A stretch of DNA of 8,161 bases from an uncultured Dechloromonas sp. (GCA_946477505.1 CAMKYP010000162.1:1-8161), one strand, 5' to 3'. Shown: positions 1 to 6,385, counted from the first letter of the stretch. Notes: generated by a model from the sequence alone, not told the origin. Program-made: numbers and translations.

Positions 1-1
1 A

Positions 2-658
2 GGCATCGGCATCACAGCCGAGGCGATCGCGCGTCTCTTCCGCTCGTTCGAACAGGCCGACAACAGCATGACTCGCAGATATGGTGGCAGCGGACTCGGA
101 CTGGCAATCTGCAAGCGCCTGGTGCAGACGATGGGTGGCGAAATCGGCGTGCTCAGCGAGCCCGGCCGCGGCAGCACCTTCTGGTTCACCATCCCCCTGA
201 CGAAGCGTGAAGGCGATGGCGCGCGGCCGGCCGTGGCATTTCCGGACCCAATGGCCGAACATCGTTTGTTAACCGAGTTTTCCGAGGCGCGCATCCTGCT
301 GGTGGACGACGACCCCGTGGCGCAGGACGTGGCCCGCCATCTGCTGGAGGAGATGGATCTGGCGGTGGACATCGCCGGCAACGGCAGCGAGGGACTGGCG
401 CTTGCCAGGAAAAATACCTACGACCTGATTCTGATGGACATGCAGATGCCGCTCATGAACGGCCTGGAGGCTACACAAGCCATCCGCGCCGACTCCCGCA
501 ACCAGTCGACTCCCATCCTGGCGATGACGGCCAATGCTTTCCGTGAGGATCGCCAGGCCTGCCTTGCAGCCGGCATGAACGACCACCTTGCCAAACCGGT
601 GACGCCAACGATTCTCTTCGAAACGCTGCTCACCTGGCTTGAGAAAAGCCGAGGCTGA
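2..658 (+). CDS. Hybrid sensor histidine kinase, C-terminal part (ATPase end plus receiver domain)
   Basis: The reading frame is open from base 2, so the gene begins upstream of the window; 218 residues are visible. The fragment opens in the G1 box of a GHKL ATPase domain (GIGI, residues 1-4), followed by an F box (LFRSFEQADNS, 12-22) and a G2 box (GGSGLGLA, 28-35). After a linker comes a CheY-like receiver domain (about 97-216) with the acidic triad DDD at 102-104, the phospho-acceptor Asp146 in LILMDMQMP, Thr176 and Lys198 (LAKPV). This is the usual order of a hybrid kinase in which the phosphoryl group passes from the kinase core His to the attached receiver. No Hpt domain follows before the stop, so a separate phosphotransfer partner or an inhibitory role for the receiver is likely. 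Sensor domain and signal lie outside the window. The downstream gene begins 115 bases later and need not be cotranscribed. Confidence 0.95.
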   Translation, partial: GIGITAEAIARLFRSFEQADNSMTRRYGGSGLGLAICKRLVQTMGGEIGVLSEPGRGSTFWFTIPLTKREGDGARPAVAFPDPMAEHRLLTEFSEARILLVDDDPVAQDVARHLLEEMDLAVDIAGNGSEGLALARKNTYDLILMDMQMPLMNGLEATQAIRADSRNQSTPILAMTANAFREDRQACLAAGMNDHLAKPVTPTILFETLLTWLEKSRG

Positions 659-773
659 ACCACACGCTTTGATGCAGGCCCGGATCATTGCGGACGACAA
701 GCGCCTCCCCCTGTAGTTTCTCCCACGGCAAAAACGCCACCCAAACCACGACCCATAACCCCATTTACATCCC

Positions 774-986
774 ATGAAACAATACAAAGTCATCGTCTAT
801 CAGGAAGGCATGCTCGGTTCGCTCCTTCTTGGCTCTTCCAAGGTTGATCCCGTCCGCTTCACAGAATTTCTCAATGCCAACGCCCAGCAAGGCTGGCGGG
901 TGGTGACGATGGAGAAGGACATTCGCCGCATGCTGCTGCTCTGGAAGCGTGAGGCCTACGTCGTGGTTCTGGAAAAGGACGTATGA
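774..986 (+). CDS. DUF4177-like small protein
   Basis: This is a 70-residue protein with no signal peptide or membrane segment. It opens with a beta-like strand (KQYKVIVYQEG), has a helix-like stretch (RFTEFLNANAQQGWRVVTM, about 28-46) and ends in a hydrophobic strand (AYVVVLEKD). The order strand, then 'FxxxLNxxxxxGWRVV', then 'VVLEK' is the hallmark of the DUF4177 family of small bacterial proteins of unknown function. The assignment is by recognition, not by search. No Shine-Dalgarno sequence is visible before the ATG: the upstream stretch is C-rich and no other start fits the family length. Its stop overlaps the start of the next gene (ATGA), which implies translational coupling with the small membrane protein. 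Function unknown. Confidence 0.8.
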   Translation: MKQYKVIVYQEGMLGSLLLGSSKVDPVRFTEFLNANAQQGWRVVTMEKDIRRMLLLWKREAYVVVLEKDV

Positions 987-1198
987 AAACCGGACTATTC
1001 AGCGCACTGGCCATTGCTGTCGCCTGGTCGCTGCTTGCAATCGTTCAGCTCTGGTTCCAGCCGCTATCCGGTGAGCACTTCGTGAAGTTCACCATTACCG
1101 CCGGCATTCTGGTGGCGATCATTCTTCTCGTGACGCTGGCCGCGCGTGAGTATTTCTCGGAGAAGAAGATGAAGGAAGATGGCTTCATCGACGGATAA
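983..1198 (+). CDS. Small two-helix inner-membrane protein, unknown function
   Basis: A 71-residue protein with two predicted membrane helices (about residues 5-25 and 35-54) separated by a short loop (QPLSGEHFVKF), and a charged cytoplasmic tail (AAREYFSEKKMKEDGFIDG). The start ATG overlaps the stop of the DUF4177-like gene by four bases (ATGA), and an AAGGA stretch at 975-979 lies three bases upstream of it. Its 3' end overlaps the following GNAT gene by 20 bases. I recognise no family. The tight overlaps on both sides support it as a real gene of a three-gene operon. Confidence 0.75.
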   Translation: MKTGLFSALAIAVAWSLLAIVQLWFQPLSGEHFVKFTITAGILVAIILLVTLAAREYFSEKKMKEDGFIDG

Positions 1199-1676
1199 GG
1201 CGGCGACCGATATCCGGCCGACCCGCTTTCCGGAAGACCATGCAGAGGTCGTCGGCATCTTTCGCGAGTATGTCGGCAGCCCGAGCGTCAGCCTGGACTT
1301 TCAGGAGTACGAAGCCGAATTCGCAGCCCTGCCCGGCAAATACGCCGCACCGCAGGGCTGTCTTCTGCTTGCCTGGCAACAAGGCGCAGTCGTTGGCTGT
1401 GCCGCCTTGCGGCCAATTGACGAGACCTGCGGCGAGATGAAGCGCGTGTATGTCCGCCCGACCGCAAGGGGAACCGGCCTCGGCCGCCAGCTGGTCGAGC
1501 GCATCATTGCGGAAGCGCGCGCCGCCGGCTACCGCCGCATATGCCTCGACGTATTGCCGGAGTTCGCCGTCGCCAGACAGCTCTACCTGGCGCTCGGCTT
1601 CAAGCCTGCACCGCCGGTGACCTTCAATCCGGTGCCGGGAACGGCATTTCTCGGACTGGACCTCGTGCAGGAATAA
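1179..1676 (+). CDS. GNAT family N-acetyltransferase
   Basis: A 165-residue protein of the Gcn5-related N-acetyltransferase fold, expected to move an acetyl group from acetyl-CoA to an amine. Motif A is clear: the strand GEMKRVYVRP (85-94) runs into the pyrophosphate-binding loop RGTGLG (97-102, the Q/R-x-x-G-x-G/A signature) and its helix (RQLVERIIAEAR). Motif B follows as ICLDVLP (121-127) and the helix ARQLYLALGF (132-141). The length is normal for a single-domain GNAT. The acceptor substrate cannot be told from the sequence. The ATG at 1179 lies within the previous gene, with GAAGGAAG directly upstream. It gives a 20-base overlap; no better start is seen, but the first ten or so residues are not conserved and the exact start is a little uncertain. 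Confidence 0.92.
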   Translation: MASSTDKAATDIRPTRFPEDHAEVVGIFREYVGSPSVSLDFQEYEAEFAALPGKYAAPQGCLLLAWQQGAVVGCAALRPIDETCGEMKRVYVRPTARGTGLGRQLVERIIAEARAAGYRRICLDVLPEFAVARQLYLALGFKPAPPVTFNPVPGTAFLGLDLVQE

Positions 1677-1700
1677 CCGGGGACAAGCCACGGTTTCCCA

Positions 1701-1727
1701 CCCCTGATTGCTTGAAGCAAGCAGGGG
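1701..1727. terminator. Stem-loop between convergent genes, possible two-way terminator
   Basis: CCCCTG at 1701-1706 pairs with CAGGGG at 1722-1727. After one A/G mismatch, TTGCT (1708-1712) pairs with AGCAA (1716-1720) around a three-base loop. That gives 11 pairs in the 63-base gap between two convergent stop codons. Neither strand has a clear T run after the stem, so it is not a textbook intrinsic terminator. It may act as a transcript-end stabiliser or a weak terminator. Confidence 0.45.
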
Positions 1728-1739
1728 AGTGGAACAGCC

Positions 1740-2330
1740 TTAGCGCTCCCCGCCTTTCCCGAAATGCCCCTCGGCCATCTCCGCCGCAGCAGCCCACAGT
1801 ACCGGGGCGCCACGTTCGATGGGCGGGCGGCAGCGGGCTTCGACCTGTTCGAGCGTCACCTGGCATTCCACCCAGGTTCCGCCATCGGTTGCAGCGTTGT
1901 GCAACATGGGCTGGAAGCGGTCCAGAGCCTTTGCGAAGCGCGCTTCGGGACTTGCCGCAGTTTCGAATTCGTCCCACAGGGCTCGGAACTCGGCGGCCTG
2001 ATCGTCGGGCAGCAGCCCGAACAGGCGCTCGGCGGCAAGCCGTTCGCGCTCTCCCTGCCCGGCATGGCTTTCCGGCACATGGAAGGGCACATCGCCGGCA
2101 TCGATCTCGACGATGTCGTGGATAAGCAGCATCTTGACCACGCGCTGGATATCGACCGGCTCGGCCGCATGCTCGGCCAGCACCAGCGCATACATGGCGA
2201 GGTGCCACGAGTGCTCGGCGCTGTTCTCGCGCCGCGACCGGTCGATCAGCGGCGACAGGCGAACGATGCTCTTGAGCCGGTCGATTTCGCGCAGGAAGGC
2301 CAGTTGCCGGTCGAGAGAGCTCGGAGTCAT
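1740..2330 (-). CDS. HD-domain phosphohydrolase, YfbR/HDDC2-like
   Basis: A 196-residue protein with the metal-binding residues of the HD superfamily in order: ENSAEHSWH (residues 35-43), the paired His71-Asp72 in LLIHDIVEIDAGDV, and a distal Asp137 in the helix KALDRFQPMLHN. The segment HDIVEIDAGDVP also keeps the Glu74 and Asp80 typical of the YfbR/HDDC2 group, whose characterised members remove the 5'-phosphate from deoxynucleoside monophosphates. Length matches that group. A cytoplasmic, metal-dependent nucleotidase is therefore likely, but the substrate is an inference. The gene lies 96 bases downstream of the LysR gene on the same strand. A weak AAGG (2342-2345) precedes the ATG, and a possible promoter of its own is seen, so cotranscription with lysR is not certain. 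Confidence 0.88.
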   Translation of the reverse strand: MTPSSLDRQLAFLREIDRLKSIVRLSPLIDRSRRENSAEHSWHLAMYALVLAEHAAEPVDIQRVVKMLLIHDIVEIDAGDVPFHVPESHAGQGERERLAAERLFGLLPDDQAAEFRALWDEFETAASPEARFAKALDRFQPMLHNAATDGGTWVECQVTLEQVEARCRPPIERGAPVLWAAAAEMAEGHFGKGGER

Positions 2331-2344
2331 GCAGTTATGCCTTG

Positions 2345-2373
2345 ATTGCCAAAGGGAGATGCGAGTCTATCAA
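2345..2373 (-). promoter_or_regulatory. Possible promoter for the HD-domain gene
   Basis: On the minus strand a TTGATA box (2368-2373; five of six bases match the -35 consensus) is followed after 17 bases by GGCAAT (2345-2350; only three of six match the -10 consensus). It sits 15 bases or more upstream of the HD gene start. The weak -10 makes this tentative. Confidence 0.28.
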
Positions 2374-2426
2374 AGGCGGGAAAGCGGCGAAGCCCGATTC
2401 GGCGCCCCTCAGGGGTAAAGGCTGGG

Positions 2427-3341
2427 TCAGCTGGCCGCGGGTGAGCCGGTCGCCCCTTCGACAACCTGCCGATAGGCGGCGACCTCGGCCACCAACCAGT
2501 CAGCGAAGGCCTGCAGTTTGGCCGTCCCATTGCTGCGCAACGGCCAGACCAGCCAGTACGGATTGGCGTAACGGGTAGTAACCTCGGACAGTTGGACGAG
2601 TTCGCCGCTGGCGATGAGGTCGTGGGCCAGCGAGCGCCGGGTCAGCGTCACGCCCTGGCACTGGCGCAGGGCTTCAATGACCAGCGACGAGTCGTTGAAT
2701 ATCGGCCCGGAAAGCACGGCGTTGGACTGACCGACCGCCGCCAGCCAGGGCGCCCAGCTTTCGACGGTACGCACCAGCGGTGCAGCGAGTATGTCAGCCG
2801 GCGTGCGCGGCAAGCGGCCACCGTTGAAATGCGGCGAAGCGACGGCGATCAGCTCGTCGTAGAACAGTTCCTTCTGCGATGCGCCTTCCCATCCGCCCGG
2901 CCCCATGCGGATAGCGACATCGACCCGGTCGACATCGAAATCGACCAGTTCCAGCCCGGCGCGCAGCGTCAACTTCAGGCCGGGATGTGCCGCCTGAAAA
3001 TGCGGCAGGCGGCGCACCAGCCAGTGCGCGCCGAATGAGGGCAGAACAGCCACCACCAGTTCGTCGGGGCGCGGCAAGGAGAGCATGGCATCGGTGGCCT
3101 CGGCAATGTCGGCCAGCGCCATGCGCAGGCGGAGTGCATACACCCGCCCGTCCTCGGTCACCTTGAGACGCCGCCCCTGGCGGGTGAGCAGGGCGATGCC
3201 AAGATGCGTCTCCAGTACGCGCAACTGCTGGCTGATCGCACCGTGGGTAACATGAAGTTCGTCGGCGGCACGCACGACGCTTCCGAGGCGCGCCACCGCC
3301 TCGAAGGCGCGCAATGCAGGCAGGGGTGGCAAATTCGTCAT
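2427..3341 (-). CDS. LysR-family transcriptional regulator, GcvA-like
   Basis: A 304-residue protein of normal LysR length. The N-terminal winged helix-turn-helix (about 6-65) shows the family pattern LPALRAFEAVARLGS, RAADELHVTHGAISQQLRVLE and LGIALLTRQGRRL. A linker helix precedes the two-lobed effector domain (about 93-295), with FDVDRVDVAIRMGPGGWEG (135-153), the segment typical of the GcvA/AmpR-like branch. The effector cannot be predicted. The start is fixed by the conserved N-terminus, although no Shine-Dalgarno sequence precedes it: an inverted repeat abuts the ATG instead. It is divergent from the DUF2917-GST pair, the usual arrangement for a LysR regulator and its target, so those genes and itself are the likely targets. 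Confidence 0.95.
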   Translation of the reverse strand: MTNLPPLPALRAFEAVARLGSVVRAADELHVTHGAISQQLRVLETHLGIALLTRQGRRLKVTEDGRVYALRLRMALADIAEATDAMLSLPRPDELVVAVLPSFGAHWLVRRLPHFQAAHPGLKLTLRAGLELVDFDVDRVDVAIRMGPGGWEGASQKELFYDELIAVASPHFNGGRLPRTPADILAAPLVRTVESWAPWLAAVGQSNAVLSGPIFNDSSLVIEALRQCQGVTLTRRSLAHDLIASGELVQLSEVTTRYANPYWLVWPLRSNGTAKLQAFADWLVAEVAAYRQVVEGATGSPAAS

Positions 3342-3356
3342 GTTAGAAATACTAAC
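3342..3356. promoter_or_regulatory. Likely LysR operator (GTTAG-N5-CTAAC)
   Basis: A perfect inverted repeat, GTTAG (3342-3346) and CTAAC (3352-3356), separated by AAATA. It contains the general LysR box T-N11-A (3343-3355), and its half-site CTAA matches four of five bases of CTAAT, the core reported for E. coli GcvA. It touches the first base of the LysR start codon. Its centre lies about 65 bases upstream of the transcription start predicted for the divergent gene, the classical recognition-site distance for LysR activators. Confidence 0.6.
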
Positions 3357-3378
3357 GTAAAGTCAAAAAACAAATCGC

Positions 3379-3407
3379 TTTTTTATCATTCCTGCATGCC
3401 GTACATT
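3379..3407 (+). promoter_or_regulatory. Possible activator-dependent promoter for the DUF2917-GST pair
   Basis: TACATT (3402-3407) can serve as a -10 box. Seventeen bases upstream is only a T run (3379-3384), a poor -35, as expected where an activator is needed. The inferred transcription start near 3414 puts the GTTAG-N5-CTAAC site at about -65. Support is mainly positional. Confidence 0.3.
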
Positions 3408-3433
3408 GGGTGCATCCAAACGGAGCGAACGAC

Positions 3434-3742
3434 ATGCAAACCTACGCCAGACTCCTGCTGAACCCCGGCGAAATCCTGCGCATCGATGGCGATGAAACGC
3501 TCGAGCTGGTCTGCGAAAACGGGGAATTCTGGATTACCGGCAACAGCGGCGTGGATCACCATCTGCACCCCGGCGACAGCGCCGCCTGCGCACGCGGCCG
3601 CATCGTTCTCGAAGGCAACGGCACGCTGCTGCTTCGCCCGCTGGTCTGTCACTCCAACTCGCATTCCCGCTGGCGCCGGCGCGGCACGCTCAGCCGCCTG
3701 TCGCTGCGCCCCACCCAACCCCGCACGCAGAAAGGCAACTGA
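3434..3742 (+). CDS. DUF2917 domain protein
   Basis: A 102-residue protein that looks like a small beta-rich, cupin-like domain. The pattern LLLNPGEILRIDG (7-19), ENGEFWITGNSGVDHHLHPGD (28-48) and a following strand (RIVLEGNGTLLLRPL, 56-70) matches what I know of DUF2917: 'L..GE.LRL....GR.WLT...D..D..L..GE'. The C-terminus (71-102) is basic and probably disordered. Function of the family is unknown. The start at 3434 is chosen over an in-frame ATG at 3410 because GGAG (3422-3425) lies eight bases upstream and the family homology begins here. It shares an operon with the GST gene (one base between stop and start) and is divergent from the LysR regulator. Confidence 0.8.
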   Translation: MQTYARLLLNPGEILRIDGDETLELVCENGEFWITGNSGVDHHLHPGDSAACARGRIVLEGNGTLLLRPLVCHSNSHSRWRRRGTLSRLSLRPTQPRTQKGN

Positions 3743-3743
3743 G

Positions 3744-4388
3744 ATGCTCGATCTTTACATTGGCAACAAGAACTATTCGTCGTGGTCCCTACGTCCGTGG
3801 TTGCTCATGAAGCACTTCGGCATCCCGTTCCGCGAGCACATGGTCTCGGTGGCAGGGCGCCCCTTCAACCCGGCGCTCAAGCCGATCGCCGGCAATGCCC
3901 GCGTGCCCTGCCTGCATGAAGCGGATGGCTTCCAGGTCTGGGAAAGTCTCGCCATCATCGAAACCCTGGCCGAACGCGTGCCTGCCATCTGGCCGCCCGA
4001 TGCCCGCTCCCGTGCGCGCGCCCGCAGCATTTGCGCCGAAATGCATTCCGGCTTCACCGCCCTGCGCACCGCCATGCCGATGAACCTCAAGCTGCGCCTC
4101 CGCGGCAAGCCCGCCGAACCGGATGTCCAGCGCGATATAGACCGCGTCGTGGAAATCTGGGAAGACGCCCGCAGCCACTTCGCACAAGGTGACGGCCCCT
4201 GGCTGTTCGGCGACTTCACGGCGGCGGATGCCATGTTCGCACCCGTGGCCTGCCGCTTCGACGTCTACAACGTCCAACTCCCACTGCTCGCCGCAGCCTA
4301 CCGCGACACCGTGCTCGCCCACCCCGCCCTGCTCGAATGGCGGGCTGCCGGGCTAGAAGAGAGCGAAGCACACGCCCATTACGACTGA
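3744..4388 (+). CDS. Glutathione S-transferase family protein
   Basis: A 214-residue cytosolic GST. The N-terminal thioredoxin-like domain (1-80) starts MLDLYIGNKNYSSWSLRPWL, where Ser12 or Ser13 is the likely catalytic hydroxyl that activates glutathione. The cis-proline Val54-Pro55 and the Glu67-Ser68 pair (WESLAIIE), which bind the gamma-glutamyl part of glutathione, are present. The C-terminal all-helical domain (about 88-205) carries the conserved GDFTAADAMFAPV (N-capping box). Length is normal. The electrophile it acts on is not readable from sequence. The ATG at 3744 follows the DUF2917 stop by one base, with AAAGG at 3731-3735 as ribosome binding site, so the two are translationally coupled. 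Confidence 0.93.
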   Translation: MLDLYIGNKNYSSWSLRPWLLMKHFGIPFREHMVSVAGRPFNPALKPIAGNARVPCLHEADGFQVWESLAIIETLAERVPAIWPPDARSRARARSICAEMHSGFTALRTAMPMNLKLRLRGKPAEPDVQRDIDRVVEIWEDARSHFAQGDGPWLFGDFTAADAMFAPVACRFDVYNVQLPLLAAAYRDTVLAHPALLEWRAAGLEESEAHAHYD

Positions 4389-4390
4389 TT

Positions 4391-4410
4391 GGCCGACCTT
4401 TACGGTGGCC
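4391..4410. terminator. Short hairpin between the GST and MFS genes
   Basis: GGCC (4391-4394) pairs with GGCC (4407-4410) and ACC (4396-4398) with GGT (4404-4406), around a TTTAC loop with one bulged G. It lies three bases after the GST stop, in the 81-base gap between convergent genes. No T run follows, so its role as a terminator is uncertain. Confidence 0.3.
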
Positions 4411-4469
4411 CACGCTGAGCTGTCAGGACCCGAGGGGTGCGCAACAGGCAGCCGAAAGCTTCCCCGCCT

Positions 4470-5885
4470 TCAGGCTGAAACCGAACCGGCACGTAGCAGC
4501 CATTGCCCGAGCAGCCCCAGCAGCAACACCCCGGCCGCCAGCAGGAAGCAGGTCGAGAAAGCGGCCTGCGTCGCAGCCGCGCTCGCGTGCAGCGGATTCA
4601 CGCCGAGCCGCCAGGCAAACACGCCGCCGAACAAGGCCGCACCGCTGATCAAGCCGAGGTTGCGCGACAGGGCGAGCAGGCCGGAAAGACTGCCCCGCTC
4701 CTCCGGCGCGGCACCCAGCATCGCCGATGTATTGTTCGCCGACTGCAGCAACTGGTAGCCTGGCGTCAGCAGCAACATGCCGGCCAGAAAGCCCGCCAAA
4801 CCCGCAACGGCCGACCCTACGGCGAGCGCACCGGCCCCGGTAGCGGCAATGCCCAGACCCAGGACCGCAACCCGCACCGTTCCCAAGCGATCGACCAGGC
4901 GCCCGGCCGGCACACCGGAGAGCGCGGAAATCACCGGCCCGAAGGCCATGACCAGTCCAAGTTGGGCAGCAGATAAACCCATTCCCGTCGATAGAAGGAA
5001 GGGCCCGAGGACCAGCGTTCCCATCATGACGCAGGCGATCAGCGCATTGCTCAGCAAGGCCATACGCAAGCCCGGCGCCCCCAAGTGCCGCAGGTCGATC
5101 AACGGCGACGGCGAGGCGGACAACGAGCGGTACAGCCCATAGCCGAACAGGCTGGCCAGCAGCGCGCACGAAAGCTGCGCGAATCCACTCTCCCATCGCG
5201 AGGCAAAGGCCAGGGCATAGAGGGCGAGCGTCAGAACCAGCCAGCCGCTGCTTTTCCAGTCAAACGCCCGGCCGCTGGCGGAAGGCGGCGATGCGCTTCG
5301 ATCCCGGGACGGCAGGAGCATCAGGCCGACCAAGGCGACGCCCCCCGGCAATAGAAAAATCGCCTGCCACGAAAACAGCGCCAGCAACCCGCCACCCAAG
5401 GCCGGGCCGCTCGCCGTGCCGACGGCCGACAAGGTCCCGAGCAGGCCCATCGCCCGTCCGGTCTGCGCCACCGGCACCCAGTCGCGGACCAGCGCCACGG
5501 CCAGCGTCATCAACAGCGCAGCGCCGCTGCCCTGAATGAAGCGCACCACGATGAGGGAATGCACATCCGGCGCCATGGCCGCCGCCACCGAGGCCAGCGA
5601 GAAAATCGCCAGCCCCCAGCGGAGAATGCGCATCCGCCCGAGCAGGTCACCCAGACGCCCGGCAATCAGCACGAACACGGTGAGGCCCAGCAGGTAAGCC
5701 AGAACCACCCATTGCAACTCGGCAAACGACGCACCCAAAGCCGCGCCCAGCGCCGGCAGGGCCACATTCGCCGCGCTGCCACCCAAGGCCGACAGGAACA
5801 TGGCCAGGGCGAGCACAGGAAAGCCGCTCCTGCCTCCATTTGGCAAGGCCTTACCGCCTGCGAAGGCGACTTGTATTGATTCCAT
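4470..5885 (-). CDS. MFS multidrug exporter, DHA2-type (14 helices)
   Basis: A 471-residue hydrophobic protein with about 14 membrane helices, including the extra central pair (about 213-229 and 236-253) that marks the DHA2 (EmrB/QacA-like) drug:proton antiporters. Motif A is at 76-90 (GRLGDLLGRMRIL), with a degenerate second copy at 328-339 (GRLVDRLGTVRV); motif B is at 115-123 (RFIQGSGAA) and antiporter motif C at 150-167 (GTLSAVGTASGPALGGGL). The TM1 segment reads GGSAANVALP and lacks the acidic residue common in EmrB-type TM1 (LDxTxVNVALP). Substrates are unknown. The start at 5885 is preferred to an in-frame ATG at 5957 because AGGAG (5892-5896) lies six bases before it, and the upstream start would put the whole operator inside the coding region. 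It is divergent from the MerR gene, which very probably controls it. Confidence 0.93.
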   Translation of the reverse strand: MESIQVAFAGGKALPNGGRSGFPVLALAMFLSALGGSAANVALPALGAALGASFAELQWVVLAYLLGLTVFVLIAGRLGDLLGRMRILRWGLAIFSLASVAAAMAPDVHSLIVVRFIQGSGAALLMTLAVALVRDWVPVAQTGRAMGLLGTLSAVGTASGPALGGGLLALFSWQAIFLLPGGVALVGLMLLPSRDRSASPPSASGRAFDWKSSGWLVLTLALYALAFASRWESGFAQLSCALLASLFGYGLYRSLSASPSPLIDLRHLGAPGLRMALLSNALIACVMMGTLVLGPFLLSTGMGLSAAQLGLVMAFGPVISALSGVPAGRLVDRLGTVRVAVLGLGIAATGAGALAVGSAVAGLAGFLAGMLLLTPGYQLLQSANNTSAMLGAAPEERGSLSGLLALSRNLGLISGAALFGGVFAWRLGVNPLHASAAATQAAFSTCFLLAAGVLLLGLLGQWLLRAGSVSA

Positions 5886-5902
5886 ATCCAACTCCTTTCC
5901 GC

Positions 5903-5931
5903 TTGACGGAAGATCAACACAAGCGCAGTCT
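5903..5931 (+). promoter_or_regulatory. Possible promoter for the MerR gene
   Basis: TTGACG (5903-5908) followed after 17 bases by CAGTCT (5926-5931). The -35 is good and the -10 poor. It would overlap the exporter promoter on the other strand and start just upstream of the palindrome, which would allow autorepression. Confidence 0.3.
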
Positions 5932-5957
5932 GCTCGCTCAAGTTGACTTGAGGTCAA
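5927..5957 (-). promoter_or_regulatory. Over-spaced MerR/SoxR-type promoter of the MFS exporter
   Basis: On the minus strand the -35 box TTGACC (5952-5957) and -10 box CAGACT (5927-5932) are separated by 19 bp rather than 17. This long spacer is the mark of promoters activated by MerR-family proteins through DNA untwisting. The spacer is filled by the inverted repeat at 5937-5952. The layout copies the soxS promoter of E. coli, where TTTACC and TATACT flank a 19-bp spacer with the same palindrome. Confidence 0.75.
5937..5952. promoter_or_regulatory. SoxR-like operator palindrome
   Basis: CTCAAGT-TG-ACTTGAG, a perfect inverted repeat with 7-base arms. With one flanking base on each side it differs from the soxS SoxR site CCTCAAGTTAACTTGAGG at only two positions (the outer C and one central base). 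It is the expected binding site of the adjacent MerR-family protein. Confidence 0.8.
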
Positions 5958-5968
5958 GGGGAATTTTC

Positions 5969-6385
5969 ATGGATATCGGCGAAGTCATCCGGCAAAGCGG
6001 CCTGCCCGCCTCGACGCTGCGCTACTACGAGGAACGCGGCCTCATCCGACCGCTCGGCCGGCGCGGCCAGCGCCGTATCTACGGCCCCGACGTGCTGGAG
6101 CGCCTGTCACTGATCGCCCTCGGCCGCACGGCCGGCTTCTCGCTCGAGGACATCGCGCAGATGTTCGCGCCGGACGGGCAAATCCATATCGACCGCAGCC
6201 AACTCCTGGCCCGCGCCGAACAGATCGAGCACACCATCACCCGCCTGCAGGCCCTCAGCAACAGCCTCCGCCACGCCGCCGCCTGTCCCGCCCCCAGCCA
6301 CCTCGAATGCCCTTCTTTCCAGCGCTTGCTACGCGAGGCCGCGCTTGAGGCAAGGAAGACGCCAACCTTGGATAGCGATGCGTGA
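5969..6385 (+). CDS. MerR-family regulator with a two-cysteine effector loop
   Basis: A 138-residue regulator. The N-terminal winged helix (1-70) has the MerR signature: MDIGEVIRQSGLPASTLRYYEERGLI (1-26), the wing RRGQRRIYGPDVLERL, and GFSLEDIAQMF. A long dimerisation helix (about 74-103) leads to a short loop with Cys106, His111 and Cys114 (ACPAPSHLECPSF), then a short tail. The Cys-x7-Cys spacing equals that of the copper sensor CueR. SoxR's C-x2-C-x-C-x5-C iron-sulfur motif is not present: only its second and fourth positions align. The start at 5969 is supported by AAGGGG (5956-5961) seven bases upstream and by the exact MerR N-terminus. It is divergent from the MFS exporter and the likely binder of the palindrome between them. 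The inducer is unknown. Confidence 0.92.
   Translation: MDIGEVIRQSGLPASTLRYYEERGLIRPLGRRGQRRIYGPDVLERLSLIALGRTAGFSLEDIAQMFAPDGQIHIDRSQLLARAEQIEHTITRLQALSNSLRHAAACPAPSHLECPSFQRLLREAALEARKTPTLDSDA

Noticed and set aside
1541..2208. Long open frames on both strands across the GNAT and HD genes, up to 194 codons
   Set aside because: They are rich in Arg, Ala, Gly and Pro as expected of out-of-frame high-GC sequence, and the overlapping GNAT and HD frames carry full family motifs.
2405..2415. CCCC-TCA-GGGG hairpin after the LysR stop
   Set aside because: Only four pairs with a three-base loop and no T run on either strand; too weak to call a terminator.
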